A stretch of 64,000 nucleotides of DNA from assembly GCF_900460345.1 (NCBI RefSeq), contig NZ_UHHW01000002.1:1550001-1614000 (forward strand), written 5' to 3'. Shown in pieces: positions 41,721 to 50,522 of this stretch. The notes beneath the pieces are model-generated. The model made no database searches. It had not been told where the DNA came from and saw only the letters and a program-made list of their open reading frames with translations. Position numbers and translations under genes: made by a program. This DNA comes from Trueperella pyogenes (GTDB taxonomy: Bacteria > Actinomycetota > Actinomycetes > Actinomycetales > Actinomycetaceae). The number at the start of each line of letters is the position of its first letter. Within the stretch, counting starts at the first letter, position 1.

Positions 41721-43024
41721 TCTTCCACCCCCGAGATTCGCACCTGTTCGATGCGTCGGCCATCCATTGTTGCCACGACGGCGCGCACGCCGCCGTCTTC
41801 CACCGCGTCACCAACCTCGGGCATCCGCCCTAGGCGTGCCATCATCCACCCGCCCACGGTTTCCCACGGCCCTTCATCGGGAACGTCCAGGCCAAGCTCG
41901 CGGGCGACTTCGTCCGGCCGCATCGATCCGGGAATCATCCAGTCGCCACCGGAGACGATGTGTGTGCGCACACGACGTCGATCGTGTTCGTCAGCCACGT
42001 CGCCCACGATTTCCTCCACCGCGTCTTCCAAGGTGACGATGCCGGAGGTTCCGCCGTACTCGTCAACCACAACCGCCATCTGCAGCCCCTCGGCTCGTAA
42101 CTGGACCAGCAGCGGAGCGAGCTCGATCGTTTCGGGCACGCGGGTGGGTTCCACGAGGAGAGACGACGAGGTGACGCGGACCTGGCTGCGCGTCTCGTAT
42201 GGAACCGCGACCGCGCGGCGCAAATGGACGAATCCACGGATGTCGTCCAGATCCTCGCCGATGACGGGGAAACGAGAATGACCGGTGGCGGCAGCCAGCG
42301 TGATGACGTCGGCTGCCGTGTCGTCTTCGTGGATCGTGGCCACTCGCCCCCGGTCAGTCATCACGTCCACCGCCGTGAGCGTGCCGATATCAATAGAGCG
42401 TGTGAGAAGCCGGGCCGTAGGCAGATCCAGCGTACCCTCCTGCGCTGAGTGGCGAACGAGCGCAGAAAGCTCGGAGGCCGAGCGCGCGCCAGAAAGCTCC
42501 TCAGCAGGCTCGATACCGAACTTGCGCAAAATCCAGTTCGCGGTTCCGTTGAGGATCACGATAATCGGCTTGAACAGCGTGGTAAAAGCGCGCAGGGGCC
42601 AGGAGACGAAGGCTGCCGTTGCCAGCGGCTCAGCCAACGCCATGTTTTTCGGGATGAGCTCGCCGAAAAGCATGGAGGCAATGTTAGTGATGATAAAAGC
42701 GAGCGTGGCAGCCGTGCCTACCGCCGCTGCCTGAGCTACTCCTTGGTTGGTCAACACACCGGAGAAAAAGTGCTGCAGTGGAATCGTGGCTACGTATCCG
42801 AGCAGGATCGTGGTAATTGTGATGCCCACCTGGCACGATGACAGCTGCAACGAGAGGTTGTGCAGAGCCTTGCGCACGCGTTGGGACTTGCTGTCGCCCG
42901 CCTGGGCACGATCGTCAATCGTGGCCGGGTCTAGTGCAACGAGGGAGAATTCGGCGGCAACGAAAAGAGCGTTACCCGCGATGAGTAAGAGGGCAAGAGC
43001 AAGCAGTATGAGATCAGTGGCCAC
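41717..43024 (-). CDS. CNNM/CorC-type membrane protein with CBS and CorC_HlyC domains
   Basis: 435 aa from the GTG at 43022-43024, which has AGAGG six bases upstream; an ATG at 43055-43057 with GGTGAG would add 11 residues. CNNM domain with four membrane segments (ALALLLIAGNALFVAAEFSLVA, MLFGELIPKNMAL), CBS pair with DEYGGTSGIVTLEDAVEEIVGD, and a CorC_HlyC acidic domain at the end (about 350-430). Upstream partner of the gene at 40692. Confidence 0.88.
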   Translation of the reverse strand: MATDLILLALALLLIAGNALFVAAEFSLVALDPATIDDRAQAGDSKSQRVRKALHNLSLQLSSCQVGITITTILLGYVATIPLQHFFSGVLTNQGVAQAAAVGTAATLAFIITNIASMLFGELIPKNMALAEPLATAAFVSWPLRAFTTLFKPIIVILNGTANWILRKFGIEPAEELSGARSASELSALVRHSAQEGTLDLPTARLLTRSIDIGTLTAVDVMTDRGRVATIHEDDTAADVITLAAATGHSRFPVIGEDLDDIRGFVHLRRAVAVPYETRSQVRVTSSSLLVEPTRVPETIELAPLLVQLRAEGLQMAVVVDEYGGTSGIVTLEDAVEEIVGDVADEHDRRRVRTHIVSGGDWMIPGSMRPDEVARELGLDVPDEGPWETVGGWMMARLGRMPEVGDAVEDGGVRAVVATMDGRRIEQVRISGVEE

Positions 43025-43260
43025 GGGCCACCTCTTGTCGTCCTTCCATGATCTCATCGTAACTCACCAACGCACGCACAACGAGATAGCAGCATCCCGA
43101 CGATCTCTTGAACTAACGTGGGAGTTTTCTTGACGGTAAGATATTTCCACTAGCGAAAACGAGCCGATATTCGGTCGAATTTAGGACTTTTCTCCCCCTT
43201 ATGAAAGAAAGATCACTAGGCTGGACGGTAGGAGTCATCCAACGAAAAGCGAGGCAGACA

Positions 43261-46200
43261 GTGTCGTCAACCAACGATGATTTTGGAGCGAACCAGGGCT
43301 TCATTGAGGAGCTCTACGCGGCCTACCTAGGCAACAAGGATGGAGTGGGTCCACAGTGGGCGGAGATGTTCCGCGCCTGGGAAGCAGAAGGGCGCACGCC
43401 GCGCCTCGGCAAAGATGCCGAACACACCGGGGAGACGGCAGAGAAGAAGGAAGTGACAGCCACGCAGCGCGCTGTGCATTCCCAGGCCGACCGCGCTTCC
43501 ACACCCTCGACGAATGTCACGCGCTCCGACCTACCCCCACAGCCGCGTGCAGCCGCCGCGCCCGCCATCACACCCTACGCCAAGTCCTACACGCTGCGCC
43601 CGGCCGACGCCGAGCAGGACATGGATCCCAAGGCCAAAGACGTCACGCCCCTCAAGGGCGGCGACCGTGGGCTAGCAAAAAACATGGACGCCTCGCTGTC
43701 CATCCCCACCGCCACCTCGCTGCGCGCCCTTCCCGCACGCGTCATGTTCGACAACCGGGCCGTCATCAACCGCTACCTGGCGGCCACGCGCGGCGGAAAG
43801 ATCTCCTTCACCCACCTCATCGCCTACGCCATGGTCGAATCGCTCGCCGAAATGCCGGAGATGAACGTCGCCTACGCGCTGGAAAACGGCAAACCCGCCC
43901 TCGTTGCGCCCAAACATGTCAACCTCGGCATCGCGATCGACGTCGTCAAGCCCGACGGCGCCCGCACGCTCGTCGTGCCCTCGATCAAGGCAGCCGAAAC
44001 GATGACGTTCTCCGAGTTCGTCTCTGCCTACGAAGAGCTCGTCGAGCGCGGGCGCCAAAATAAGCTCAGTATCGAGGACTACCAAGGCACTACCGCCACA
44101 CTCACCAATCCAGGGGGCCTCGGTACGACCGAGTCCGTGCCACGCCTGATGGTGGGCCAGGGGCTCATTGTCGGCGTCGGCTCGATGACCTACCCGCCCG
44201 AGTTCCAGGGCACCGCCGAGGAGACGATCGCCCGCCTGGGCATATCGAAAGTCGTCAACATCGGCTCCACCTACGATCACCGCGTCATTCAAGGGGCGAC
44301 CTCCGGGCGCTTCCTGCGCCTCATGGAAACCAAGCTCCTCGGGCTCGATGGCTTCTATGAGCGCGTCTATGTCTCACTGCGCGTCCCCTACACGCCCATC
44401 ACGTGGGAAAAGGACGTCGAATACGACGCCGAACGCGAGCTCGGCAAGCCCGCGCGCATCGCCGAGCTCATCCACGCTTATCGTTCCCGCGGGCACCTCA
44501 TCGCGGACACCGACCCGCTTTCTTTCCACCTACGCCGCCACCCCGACCTCGAGATCAGCTCCTACGGCCTGAGCCTGTGGGATCTGGATCGGTCCTTCCC
44601 CACCGGTGGCTTCGCCGGCACCAGCCACCTGACCCTGCGCGACATCCTCACCAACCTTCGCGATGCCTACTGCCGCACGGTAGGCATCGAATACATGCAT
44701 ATCCAAGATCCTGTGCAGCGCGCATGGTTCCAGGAACGTCTTGAATGCAAACCGAAATCCACGACGGCGCAACAGCGCATCCGTATCCTCGAAAAGCTCA
44801 ACCAGGCCGAAGCCTTCGAAGTTTTTCTCCAGACGAAATACGTCGGCCAAAAGCGCTTCTCCTTGGAGGGCGGCGAGTCGCTCATCCCTGCGCTCGATGC
44901 GATCCTCGGTGGCGCGGCCAATGACGGGCTGCACCAGGTCGCCATCGGTATGGCACACCGGGGACGCCTCAACGTGCTCACCAACATTGCTGGCAAGTCC
45001 TTTGGCCAGGTGTTTTCCGAATTTGACGGCGTCATGGACCCCAAAAAGCCAGGATCGGGTGATGTTAAGTATCACCTCGGCACGGAGGGCACTTACACTG
45101 CGGCCAACGGCGACCAGGTGGGCGTCTATCTCGCGGCCAACCCCTCCCACCTCGAGGCGGCCGACGGGGTCCTCGAAGGCGTCGCCCGCGCCATGCAAGA
45201 CCAGCTCGACCTCGACGACGACGGCGCCGCGGTCGTCCCCCTGCTCATCCATGGCGATGCGGCCTTTTCCGGTCAGGGCGTCGTCACCGAGGTGTTGAAT
45301 CTCTCCCAGCTGCCCGCCTACCGCACCGGCGGCACGGTTCACATCATCGTCAACAACCAAATCGGCTTCACCACAGCCCCATCGAATTCCCGATCCTCGC
45401 GCTACACCACTGACATCGCCAAGGGTCTGCAACTGCCGATATTCCACGTCAACGGTGACGATCCCGAGGCGGTGTGCCGCATGGCACGCATGGCCTACGA
45501 CTACCGCATGGAATTTAGGAAAGACGTCATCCTCGATATCATCTGCTACCGCAAGCGTGGCCATAACGAAGGCGACGACCCGTCGATGACGCAACCCATC
45601 ATGTACTCGCTCGTCGATGAGAAGCGCTCCACACGCCAGCTCTACCGGGAGGCTTTGCTCGGCCGCGGTGACATCTCCGACGAAGAAGCGGCCAAGGTCG
45701 AACAGGACTTTCACACCCTGCTCGAACAGGCCTTCCAAAAAGTCCGCGAAGTGGAAAACAAGGCTGAGACCGCGCAGGGCAAGGCCGCCGATAGCCTCGG
45801 CGTGCCCTCCTCCCAGCAAGAAGACGCCGGCACGATGGTGGGCTGGGCCACCGCCGTCGCCCCCGAGGTGCTTCAACGCATTGGTAAAGCCCATACCACC
45901 CCGCCAGAGGGCTTCACCGTCCATAAGAAAGTCATGTCGCTCTTTCACAAGCGCAACGCCATGACTCACGAAGGCCACATCGACTGGGGCTTTGGCGAAC
46001 TACTCGCCTTCGGCTCTCTCCTCATCGAAGGCGTACCGGTTCGCATGTCCGGCCAAGACTCCCGCCGCGGCACGTTTACCCAGCGCCACGCCGTCGTACA
46101 CGACTCCCGCACCGGCGCAGAGTGGACGCCGCTCATGGGCCTGACCGAGGATCAGGCGCGCTTTAAGATATACGACTCGGCGCTGTCGGAGTACTCGATC

Positions 46201-46992
46201 ATGGCCTTCGAGTACGGCTATTCGGTTCAGCGCCCAGACGCGCTCGTCCTGTGGGAAGCACAGTTCGGAGATTTTGCCAACGGCGCCCAAACCGTCGTCG
46301 ACGAATTCATCTCGTCTGCCGAACAAAAGTGGCACCAATCTTCGTCGATCGTGCTGCTCTTGCCGCACGGCTACGAAGGCCAAGGCCCCGATCACTCCTC
46401 CGCCCGCATTGAGCGCTACTTGCAGCTGTGTGCAGAGGAGAACATGGTCGTCGTCCAGCCGACCACCCCGGCGAACTACTTCCACATGTTGCGTGAGCAA
46501 GCCTACCGACGCCCGCGCAAGCCGATGATCGTCTTCTCGCCCAAGCAGCTGCTGCGCCGCAAAGGAGTCGAGTCCACCCTCGCGGAATTTACCTCTGGCA
46601 CGGTGCGCAAGGTGATCGGGGAGACGCGCCAACTCGGCGCCGTCGACCGCGTGCTCCTGTGCACCGGCAGAATCTACTACGACCTGCTTGAGCAGCGCGA
46701 AAAGAACTACGACGAACGGACGGCCATCATCCGCGTCGAACAGCTTTACCCGAATCCCGTGGACGAGGTGCGGGCAGAGCTGGACAAGTATCCAGGTGCC
46801 GAGGTCTTCTGGGTTCAGGACGAGCCAGCCAATCAAGGTGCATGGGCGCACTTTGCTCTCGACATGTTCCCACAGCTCGATCGCGGCATCGCGCGCATAT
46901 CGCGCCCCGCCGCGGCGTCGACGGCGGCAGGTATGGCTAGCCTACATCGCGCCGAAACGGCCGAGTTGATGCGCCAAGCCTTTGAACGGTGA
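43261..46992 (+). CDS. kgd: Multifunctional 2-oxoglutarate metabolism enzyme (E1-E2 fusion, Kgd type)
   Basis: 1243 aa. Order: short N-terminal segment (GFIEELYAAYLGNKDG), a low-complexity linker, an E2 succinyltransferase-like domain at about 120-360 ending in YDHRVIQGA, then the ThDP-dependent E1 domain (GMAHRGRLNVL, GDAAFSGQGVV, NNQIGFTT). In mycobacteria and corynebacteria this protein acts as 2-oxoglutarate decarboxylase/dehydrogenase E1 in the TCA cycle. The E2 motif has Gln where lipoyl-dependent enzymes have Asp, as in other Kgd proteins. I chose the GTG at 43261 (GAGG six bases upstream); an ATG at 43201 would add 20 residues that do not resemble the family. Confidence 0.94.
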   Translation: MSSTNDDFGANQGFIEELYAAYLGNKDGVGPQWAEMFRAWEAEGRTPRLGKDAEHTGETAEKKEVTATQRAVHSQADRASTPSTNVTRSDLPPQPRAAAAPAITPYAKSYTLRPADAEQDMDPKAKDVTPLKGGDRGLAKNMDASLSIPTATSLRALPARVMFDNRAVINRYLAATRGGKISFTHLIAYAMVESLAEMPEMNVAYALENGKPALVAPKHVNLGIAIDVVKPDGARTLVVPSIKAAETMTFSEFVSAYEELVERGRQNKLSIEDYQGTTATLTNPGGLGTTESVPRLMVGQGLIVGVGSMTYPPEFQGTAEETIARLGISKVVNIGSTYDHRVIQGATSGRFLRLMETKLLGLDGFYERVYVSLRVPYTPITWEKDVEYDAERELGKPARIAELIHAYRSRGHLIADTDPLSFHLRRHPDLEISSYGLSLWDLDRSFPTGGFAGTSHLTLRDILTNLRDAYCRTVGIEYMHIQDPVQRAWFQERLECKPKSTTAQQRIRILEKLNQAEAFEVFLQTKYVGQKRFSLEGGESLIPALDAILGGAANDGLHQVAIGMAHRGRLNVLTNIAGKSFGQVFSEFDGVMDPKKPGSGDVKYHLGTEGTYTAANGDQVGVYLAANPSHLEAADGVLEGVARAMQDQLDLDDDGAAVVPLLIHGDAAFSGQGVVTEVLNLSQLPAYRTGGTVHIIVNNQIGFTTAPSNSRSSRYTTDIAKGLQLPIFHVNGDDPEAVCRMARMAYDYRMEFRKDVILDIICYRKRGHNEGDDPSMTQPIMYSLVDEKRSTRQLYREALLGRGDISDEEAAKVEQDFHTLLEQAFQKVREVENKAETAQGKAADSLGVPSSQQEDAGTMVGWATAVAPEVLQRIGKAHTTPPEGFTVHKKVMSLFHKRNAMTHEGHIDWGFGELLAFGSLLIEGVPVRMSGQDSRRGTFTQRHAVVHDSRTGAEWTPLMGLTEDQARFKIYDSALSEYSIMAFEYGYSVQRPDALVLWEAQFGDFANGAQTVVDEFISSAEQKWHQSSSIVLLLPHGYEGQGPDHSSARIERYLQLCAEENMVVVQPTTPANYFHMLREQAYRRPRKPMIVFSPKQLLRRKGVESTLAEFTSGTVRKVIGETRQLGAVDRVLLCTGRIYYDLLEQREKNYDERTAIIRVEQLYPNPVDEVRAELDKYPGAEVFWVQDEPANQGAWAHFALDMFPQLDRGIARISRPAAASTAAGMASLHRAETAELMRQAFER

Positions 46993-47011
46993 TCCCGTCT
47001 AGCGGCCCAAC

Positions 47012-47039
47012 CGCGGTCCTGTCCCAGGCCAGGACCGCG
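47012..47039 (+). terminator. Terminator of kgd
   Basis: A perfect 10-bp stem (CGCGGTCCTG with CAGGACCGCG, loop 8) lies 20 bp after the kgd stop codon. It overlaps where the -35 region of the next gene would lie. Confidence 0.7.
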
Positions 47040-47044
47040 TGCAC

Positions 47045-47050
47045 TAAAAT
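47045..47050 (+). promoter_or_regulatory. -10 element of a probable leaderless promoter
   Basis: TAAAAT sits seven bases before the GTG start of the downstream gene, so transcription would begin at or next to the start codon. GGAGG is present but lies only one base from the GTG, too close to act as a ribosome site. Confidence 0.5.
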
Positions 47051-47056
47051 GGAGGT

Positions 47057-47650
47057 GTGAACATTCGAGTATTTTTCGTAGGAGACGAGCTGGTGGCCGG
47101 CTACGGTGACGCCCGCGGCCTGGGCTGGGTCGGACGAACCGTTGCGCGCTCCCCTATCGACCCGCCCATCATGGCGATCTCGCTCGCCCACCCCGGCGAG
47201 ACGACCGACAAGCTTGTCGCCCGCTGGGAAGCCGAAGTCCTGCCTCGCGTGGACCACGACTCCGACAACCGCCTGGTCATCGGACTTGGCTCACGCGACG
47301 TGGGCGTGACTTCCACAGCTCGCTCCCGGCTCCATTTGGCCAATATGCTCGATAACGCTATGCGTTCGGGGCTGAGCCCATTCGTCGTCGGGCCGCCCCC
47401 GCGCCTCGATATCAGCGCACGCGAGCAGGCGGAATTGACCCGCGCGTTCTCCGAAGTGTGCGAACGCCGCAAGATCCCCTTCGTAGATACCTACACGCCC
47501 TTGCGCAATCACGAACAGTGGCTGACCGACATGGCAACCTCCGTCGATTCGTACTGCCCACGGCAAGCAGGATACGGGCTCATGACGTGGCTCGTTTTCC
47601 ACAAAGGCTGGCACCGCTGGCTGGGCATCGAACCGCCGGCAACGCAGTGA
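47057..47650 (+). CDS. SGNH/GDSL-fold protein with altered catalytic residues
   Basis: 197 aa with the SGNH-hydrolase layout, but signature residues are replaced. Block I GDSL is GDEL (Glu11 at the nucleophile position), block III GxND is GSRD (residues 78-81), and block V DxxH is DSYC (164-167). The usual Ser and His are therefore missing, which suggests a binding protein rather than a standard esterase. No signal peptide. The GTG start at 47057 appears to be leaderless. It follows kgd on the same strand behind a terminator. Confidence 0.75.
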   Translation: MNIRVFFVGDELVAGYGDARGLGWVGRTVARSPIDPPIMAISLAHPGETTDKLVARWEAEVLPRVDHDSDNRLVIGLGSRDVGVTSTARSRLHLANMLDNAMRSGLSPFVVGPPPRLDISAREQAELTRAFSEVCERRKIPFVDTYTPLRNHEQWLTDMATSVDSYCPRQAGYGLMTWLVFHKGWHRWLGIEPPATQ

Positions 47651-47707
47651 CAGGGAACTAGCGGCTCAGTTCACGCAAATCGAAATAACCTACGAAAACG
47701 TGTTTCT

Positions 47708-48394
47708 TTAGCCGATGCGGATGTAGACCGGGCTGCCGTAAACCGGTCCTTCTTTCACGCCGGTACCAGGGTTACGTGCTGCAATATGGCGACCATTGCC
47801 CGTATAAATGCCGACGTGACCCGGCCACCAGACGAGATCGCCCGGCTGAGCTTCAGCTGCGGAGACCCGGTAGCCAGCGGAAAGCTGGGCGCCAGATGAA
47901 CGCGGCAATGAGATACCCGCAAGTGCATAGACGTAGGAGGTAAACCCTGAGCAATCGAAACCTGCCGGGGAGGATCCGCCATAGGCATACGGTGAACCGA
48001 TGTAGGAACGCGCAATACCGACGACGCCGGAGGCAACTGGAGCGGGAGCTGCAGGCGCGGCCGTGGGCGTATTTCTGCCGACTTCAGCGGTGTTCGAGCT
48101 CCTCGACGACGCGAGATTCCTGACGGCCGGAGCCGCAATTCGCTCTGCTTCAACCGTGACGTTCTCAAATTTCCATTCACCAGCCGAGGGCGCGTCGAGA
48201 GAAACTGCCGAAGCAGTTACCTTCGGAGCCACAACGGTTTTGGCTGTTGGTGTGGTCTCAGCCTTCGGAGCATCTGCAAAAGCAGCGGGTGCGACCATGC
48301 CAACCATAGTTGAAGCTGCGAATGCCGAGGCGGTGGTCAGTCGAACAGCAGATGTGTTGCGTTGCTGGATCAGGCGATCGGCTTTGCGAGACAT
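47708..48394 (-). CDS. Secreted NlpC/P60 peptidoglycan hydrolase
   Basis: 228 aa. Signal peptide to about residue 40 (cleavage near AFA-DAP), an Ala/Pro/Thr-rich linker, then the NlpC/P60 domain at about 122-228 with Cys148 (FDCSGF), His193 (GHVGIY) and His203 (RHIAA) as catalytic residues. It should cleave D-Glu-mDAP/Lys-type stem peptides at the cell surface. I chose the ATG at 48392-48394 with AAGGAG five bases upstream. A 12-bp palindrome lies 57 bp before the start. Confidence 0.9.
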   Translation of the reverse strand: MSRKADRLIQQRNTSAVRLTTASAFAASTMVGMVAPAAFADAPKAETTPTAKTVVAPKVTASAVSLDAPSAGEWKFENVTVEAERIAAPAVRNLASSRSSNTAEVGRNTPTAAPAAPAPVASGVVGIARSYIGSPYAYGGSSPAGFDCSGFTSYVYALAGISLPRSSGAQLSAGYRVSAAEAQPGDLVWWPGHVGIYTGNGRHIAARNPGTGVKEGPVYGSPVYIRIG

Positions 48395-48450
48395 GGGGCT
48401 CCTTGTCAGACATCTTCTTGATAACGAAATCATAACAAAGCGTCACCTCT

Positions 48451-48462
48451 TGATCGCGATCA
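48451..48462. promoter_or_regulatory. 12-bp palindrome upstream of the NlpC/P60 gene
   Basis: TGATCGCGATCA is a perfect palindrome 57 bp before the start codon. A 7-bp hairpin (TTTGTGG/CCACAAA, 48470-48489) follows just upstream. It could be an operator of a dimeric regulator; no partner can be named. Confidence 0.35.
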
Positions 48463-48548
48463 GGCTCAGTTTGTGGATTACCCCACAAATACGGATCGGT
48501 AAGCGGATGTCTTGCGGCAGGTCCGACCTCTGGCTCGCCGAATAGCCT

Positions 48549-49073
48549 GCCGAAACCGTATTAAAATGTGTGCCGCTCCGTGCGCCCGCCTTGTCGTGAA
48601 TCGGTATGAGGTCGCTGCTGTTGTTGGGCGCGGGAATTCAGGGTTCTTGAGCTGTGGGGCTGAGGTGGGCTCAGGGGTAGGCATTGTTTAACCCGTAGCC
48701 CGGTGCTCGCTGTCCGCCTGCCGACAGTTCTTTTGAGATTCTGGCCTACCTGGCAAGGACCTATCGACAGTTCTTTTGAAAATACCGGCCGCCGATTCAT
48801 ATACAGGCCTGGTGGAGGCTATATTCATGTTTTCTGCCGGGCGCCCGGCCTGCCGGCAGCGCACCCGGCTGGCTGACAGCGAGCCTGCCCGGAGGTCCGG
48901 CCCTTCCGGGTGGGCTTGCCGAAACCGTTAAGCTGCTTGCCGCTGTACTAATCGCAGATTACTACGGCGCCAAGCACTTTACTGCAGCGCCGGCCAAACA
49001 GCCCAGCCCAAGCAACGAGCACCGCGGAATCAACCACAAACTACCGAACTGACTCACAAAAAGTTGACAAGCA
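48549..49073 (+). repeat. Repeat family, copy C
   Basis: Copy of the family between the NlpC/P60 gene and the unknown secreted protein. The 16-bp motif occurs at 48722 and 48765, 43 bp apart. The right terminal repeat is at 48954-48993; the left one is degenerate (GTATTAAAATGTGTGCCGCT). A GCCGAAACCGT block occurs at both 48549 and 48916, as if an internal segment was duplicated. Similarity to copy B runs on to an AGTTGACAAGCAC segment near 49073. No gene is seen between here and 49264; 49074-49263 is AT-richer leader of the next gene, with a TATATT box near 49238. Confidence 0.85.
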
Positions 49074-49263
49074 CTGCACAAGCACCCGTGTTGCAACAGA
49101 CATTACAAATGCCTACCTTCCACACCAACCAACAGTCAGCAATTCAGGCCAGTTGCACACTTTACGAGATAGTCCCCCAAAACACCCTAAAGGCTTTACA
49201 AGTAAGAAAGAACACATGATGATCTGAATCACTTATCTATATTTCACTGTGAGGAGCTAAGTT

Positions 49264-49995
49264 ATGTTAGACGCGGTTTCCGCAAAGATTTTCGCAATTG
49301 CTATGTCAGCAACAGCCTTCTTTCCTGGGACTACTACAGAACCAGGAACGCCAATCTCCTCCGCGCTAACCAACGAAAGCGGATACACCGCTCTAAACCT
49401 TGACCCTCTCGATGACTTTTTGAGAGTTAATGGGGTTGAAAAAGACACTCGAGCAAACCTTTTGGATACCTTAAAGAATGGAGGGTCTTGGGATTCTGCA
49501 ACGCGAGGCAAAGAGCCCATCGCTATAAAACACATAAGCGATGGGGCTTGGAAAACCAGCATATATACATTCGAAGATGGGTCAATTAGAGTCACACGTG
49601 TGAGTCGCGAGGATGACGAAACATACCAAGGGGTGCAACTCAGAAACGTTCACAGATGCACACTTGCATCATCTTCAGCTTACCACTCTTCATACACTGG
49701 GTGCGTAGCAGAAGACTCTAATGGCCTTATTACACTTGGCTTCCCTTTTAATTATACTCGATTTAAGGGCGGGGCTGGACGGATTGATGCTATCGGTAAT
49801 GGATACAAGACTGTCTTTGCCGGCTCACTTACGATCGGCGGCACGTACATTGGTCAAAAACAGGGGAACCCGGCATGGGCGCAAACATACGGCACTTACC
49901 ATGGAACTCAAGAATGGATGGAGAGAGACGTACATGCTACCGTAAAAGTGAACTCAAATGGAGCCTACACCGAATCTAATCTCAGTTTGTGGTGA
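49264..49995 (+). CDS. Putative exported protein of unknown function
   Basis: 243 aa. The N-terminus has a hydrophobic stretch (AKIFAIAMSATAFF, about residues 7-20) that may be a signal sequence. The mature part is rich in Ser, Thr, Gly and aromatic residues, has just two cysteines about 15 apart (CTLASSSAYHSSYTGC), and ends in VNSNGAYTESNLSLW. I do not recognise a family. Base composition is visibly lower in GC than its neighbours and codons end in A/T more often, which suggests transfer. GAGGAG lies seven bases before the ATG. It is followed at once by a small membrane protein gene and preceded by repeat copy C. Confidence 0.7.
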   Translation: MLDAVSAKIFAIAMSATAFFPGTTTEPGTPISSALTNESGYTALNLDPLDDFLRVNGVEKDTRANLLDTLKNGGSWDSATRGKEPIAIKHISDGAWKTSIYTFEDGSIRVTRVSREDDETYQGVQLRNVHRCTLASSSAYHSSYTGCVAEDSNGLITLGFPFNYTRFKGGAGRIDAIGNGYKTVFAGSLTIGGTYIGQKQGNPAWAQTYGTYHGTQEWMERDVHATVKVNSNGAYTESNLSLW

Positions 49996-50000
49996 TATTC

Positions 50001-50210
50001 ATGAATACCTTCAATGTAACGAACACAGTTATTCCAGCTACCGCCACATCTGGTGCCCCATCCCTCGTCATCGGATTAATCCTAGCTCTCATCGCACTTA
50101 TTGTGATAGTCCTCTTCATCCGATTTTTGATAGTAATTACGCGCTACTACAAGAATCGTACGCCTCCTTCAGGGGCTAACCCCACGAAAGACCCTGATCA
50201 CTCTAGGTAA
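50001..50210 (+). CDS. Small single-span membrane protein
   Basis: 69 aa from the ATG at 50001 (GGTGA five bases upstream); GTG codons at 49989 and 49992 would add up to four residues and overlap the previous gene. A polar N-terminus of about 20 residues is followed by a long hydrophobic helix (about 22-45, SLVIGLILALIALIVIVLFIRFLIVI) and a basic tail. Partner of the exported protein by tight linkage and shared composition. An immunity or anchoring role would be a guess. 50211-50355 contains nothing I recognise. Confidence 0.6.
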   Translation: MNTFNVTNTVIPATATSGAPSLVIGLILALIALIVIVLFIRFLIVITRYYKNRTPPSGANPTKDPDHSR

Positions 50211-50355
50211 ACCGAATTTGGACAGGAGAACCTGGCCTGCTAACGGCCGATTCAGTCAAACTCGTTTTACCCTCAGGTCAAGTCGACGCTCACCCAACGC
50301 TGGTTTGAGTTATTGGCATGGGATGAAAACACTACGGGAGTAAGAACCCGAAAAA

Positions 50356-50386
50356 GAATTGGCCGGAGATGCTCTCCGGCCAATTC
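50356..50386 (-). terminator. Terminator of the sigR-rsrA-bL37 unit
   Basis: A perfect 14-bp stem (GAATTGGCCGGAGA, 50356-50369, with 50373-50386; loop 3) starts two bases after the bL37 stop codon and is followed on the minus strand by TTTTTCGGG. The T-run marks minus-strand termination; it may also stop the convergent gene pair. Confidence 0.85.
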
Positions 50387-50388
50387 AC

Positions 50389-50463
50389 TTAGGCGTTTGG
50401 GCGCTTGCCATGGTTCGCACTCTTCTTCTTGCGATCCTTGCGCTTCCGTCCACGCTTCGACAT
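50389..50463 (-). CDS. Ribosomal protein bL37 (AURKAIP1/COX24-domain small basic protein)
   Basis: 24 aa, of which about half are Lys or Arg (starts MSKRGRKRKDRKKK, ends NHGKRPNA). It matches the very small bL37 protein described in mycobacterial 50S ribosomes. GGAGGAG lies just upstream of the ATG at 50461-50463. It follows rsrA by 59 bp on the same strand, a conserved actinobacterial position, and ends two bases before a strong terminator. Too short for most gene finders. Confidence 0.88.
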   Translation of the reverse strand: MSKRGRKRKDRKKKSANHGKRPNA

Positions 50464-50522
50464 ATTGACTCCTCCGTTAGGTAGATATCTAGTGTATCTA
50501 ATTTCGTGCTAAGCCTACCAAC

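Noticed and set aside
48395..48548. c-di-AMP (ydaO-type) riboswitch upstream of the NlpC/P60 gene, common in actinobacteria
   Set aside because: The region is too short and I could not find the conserved core; only a palindrome and a small hairpin are seen.
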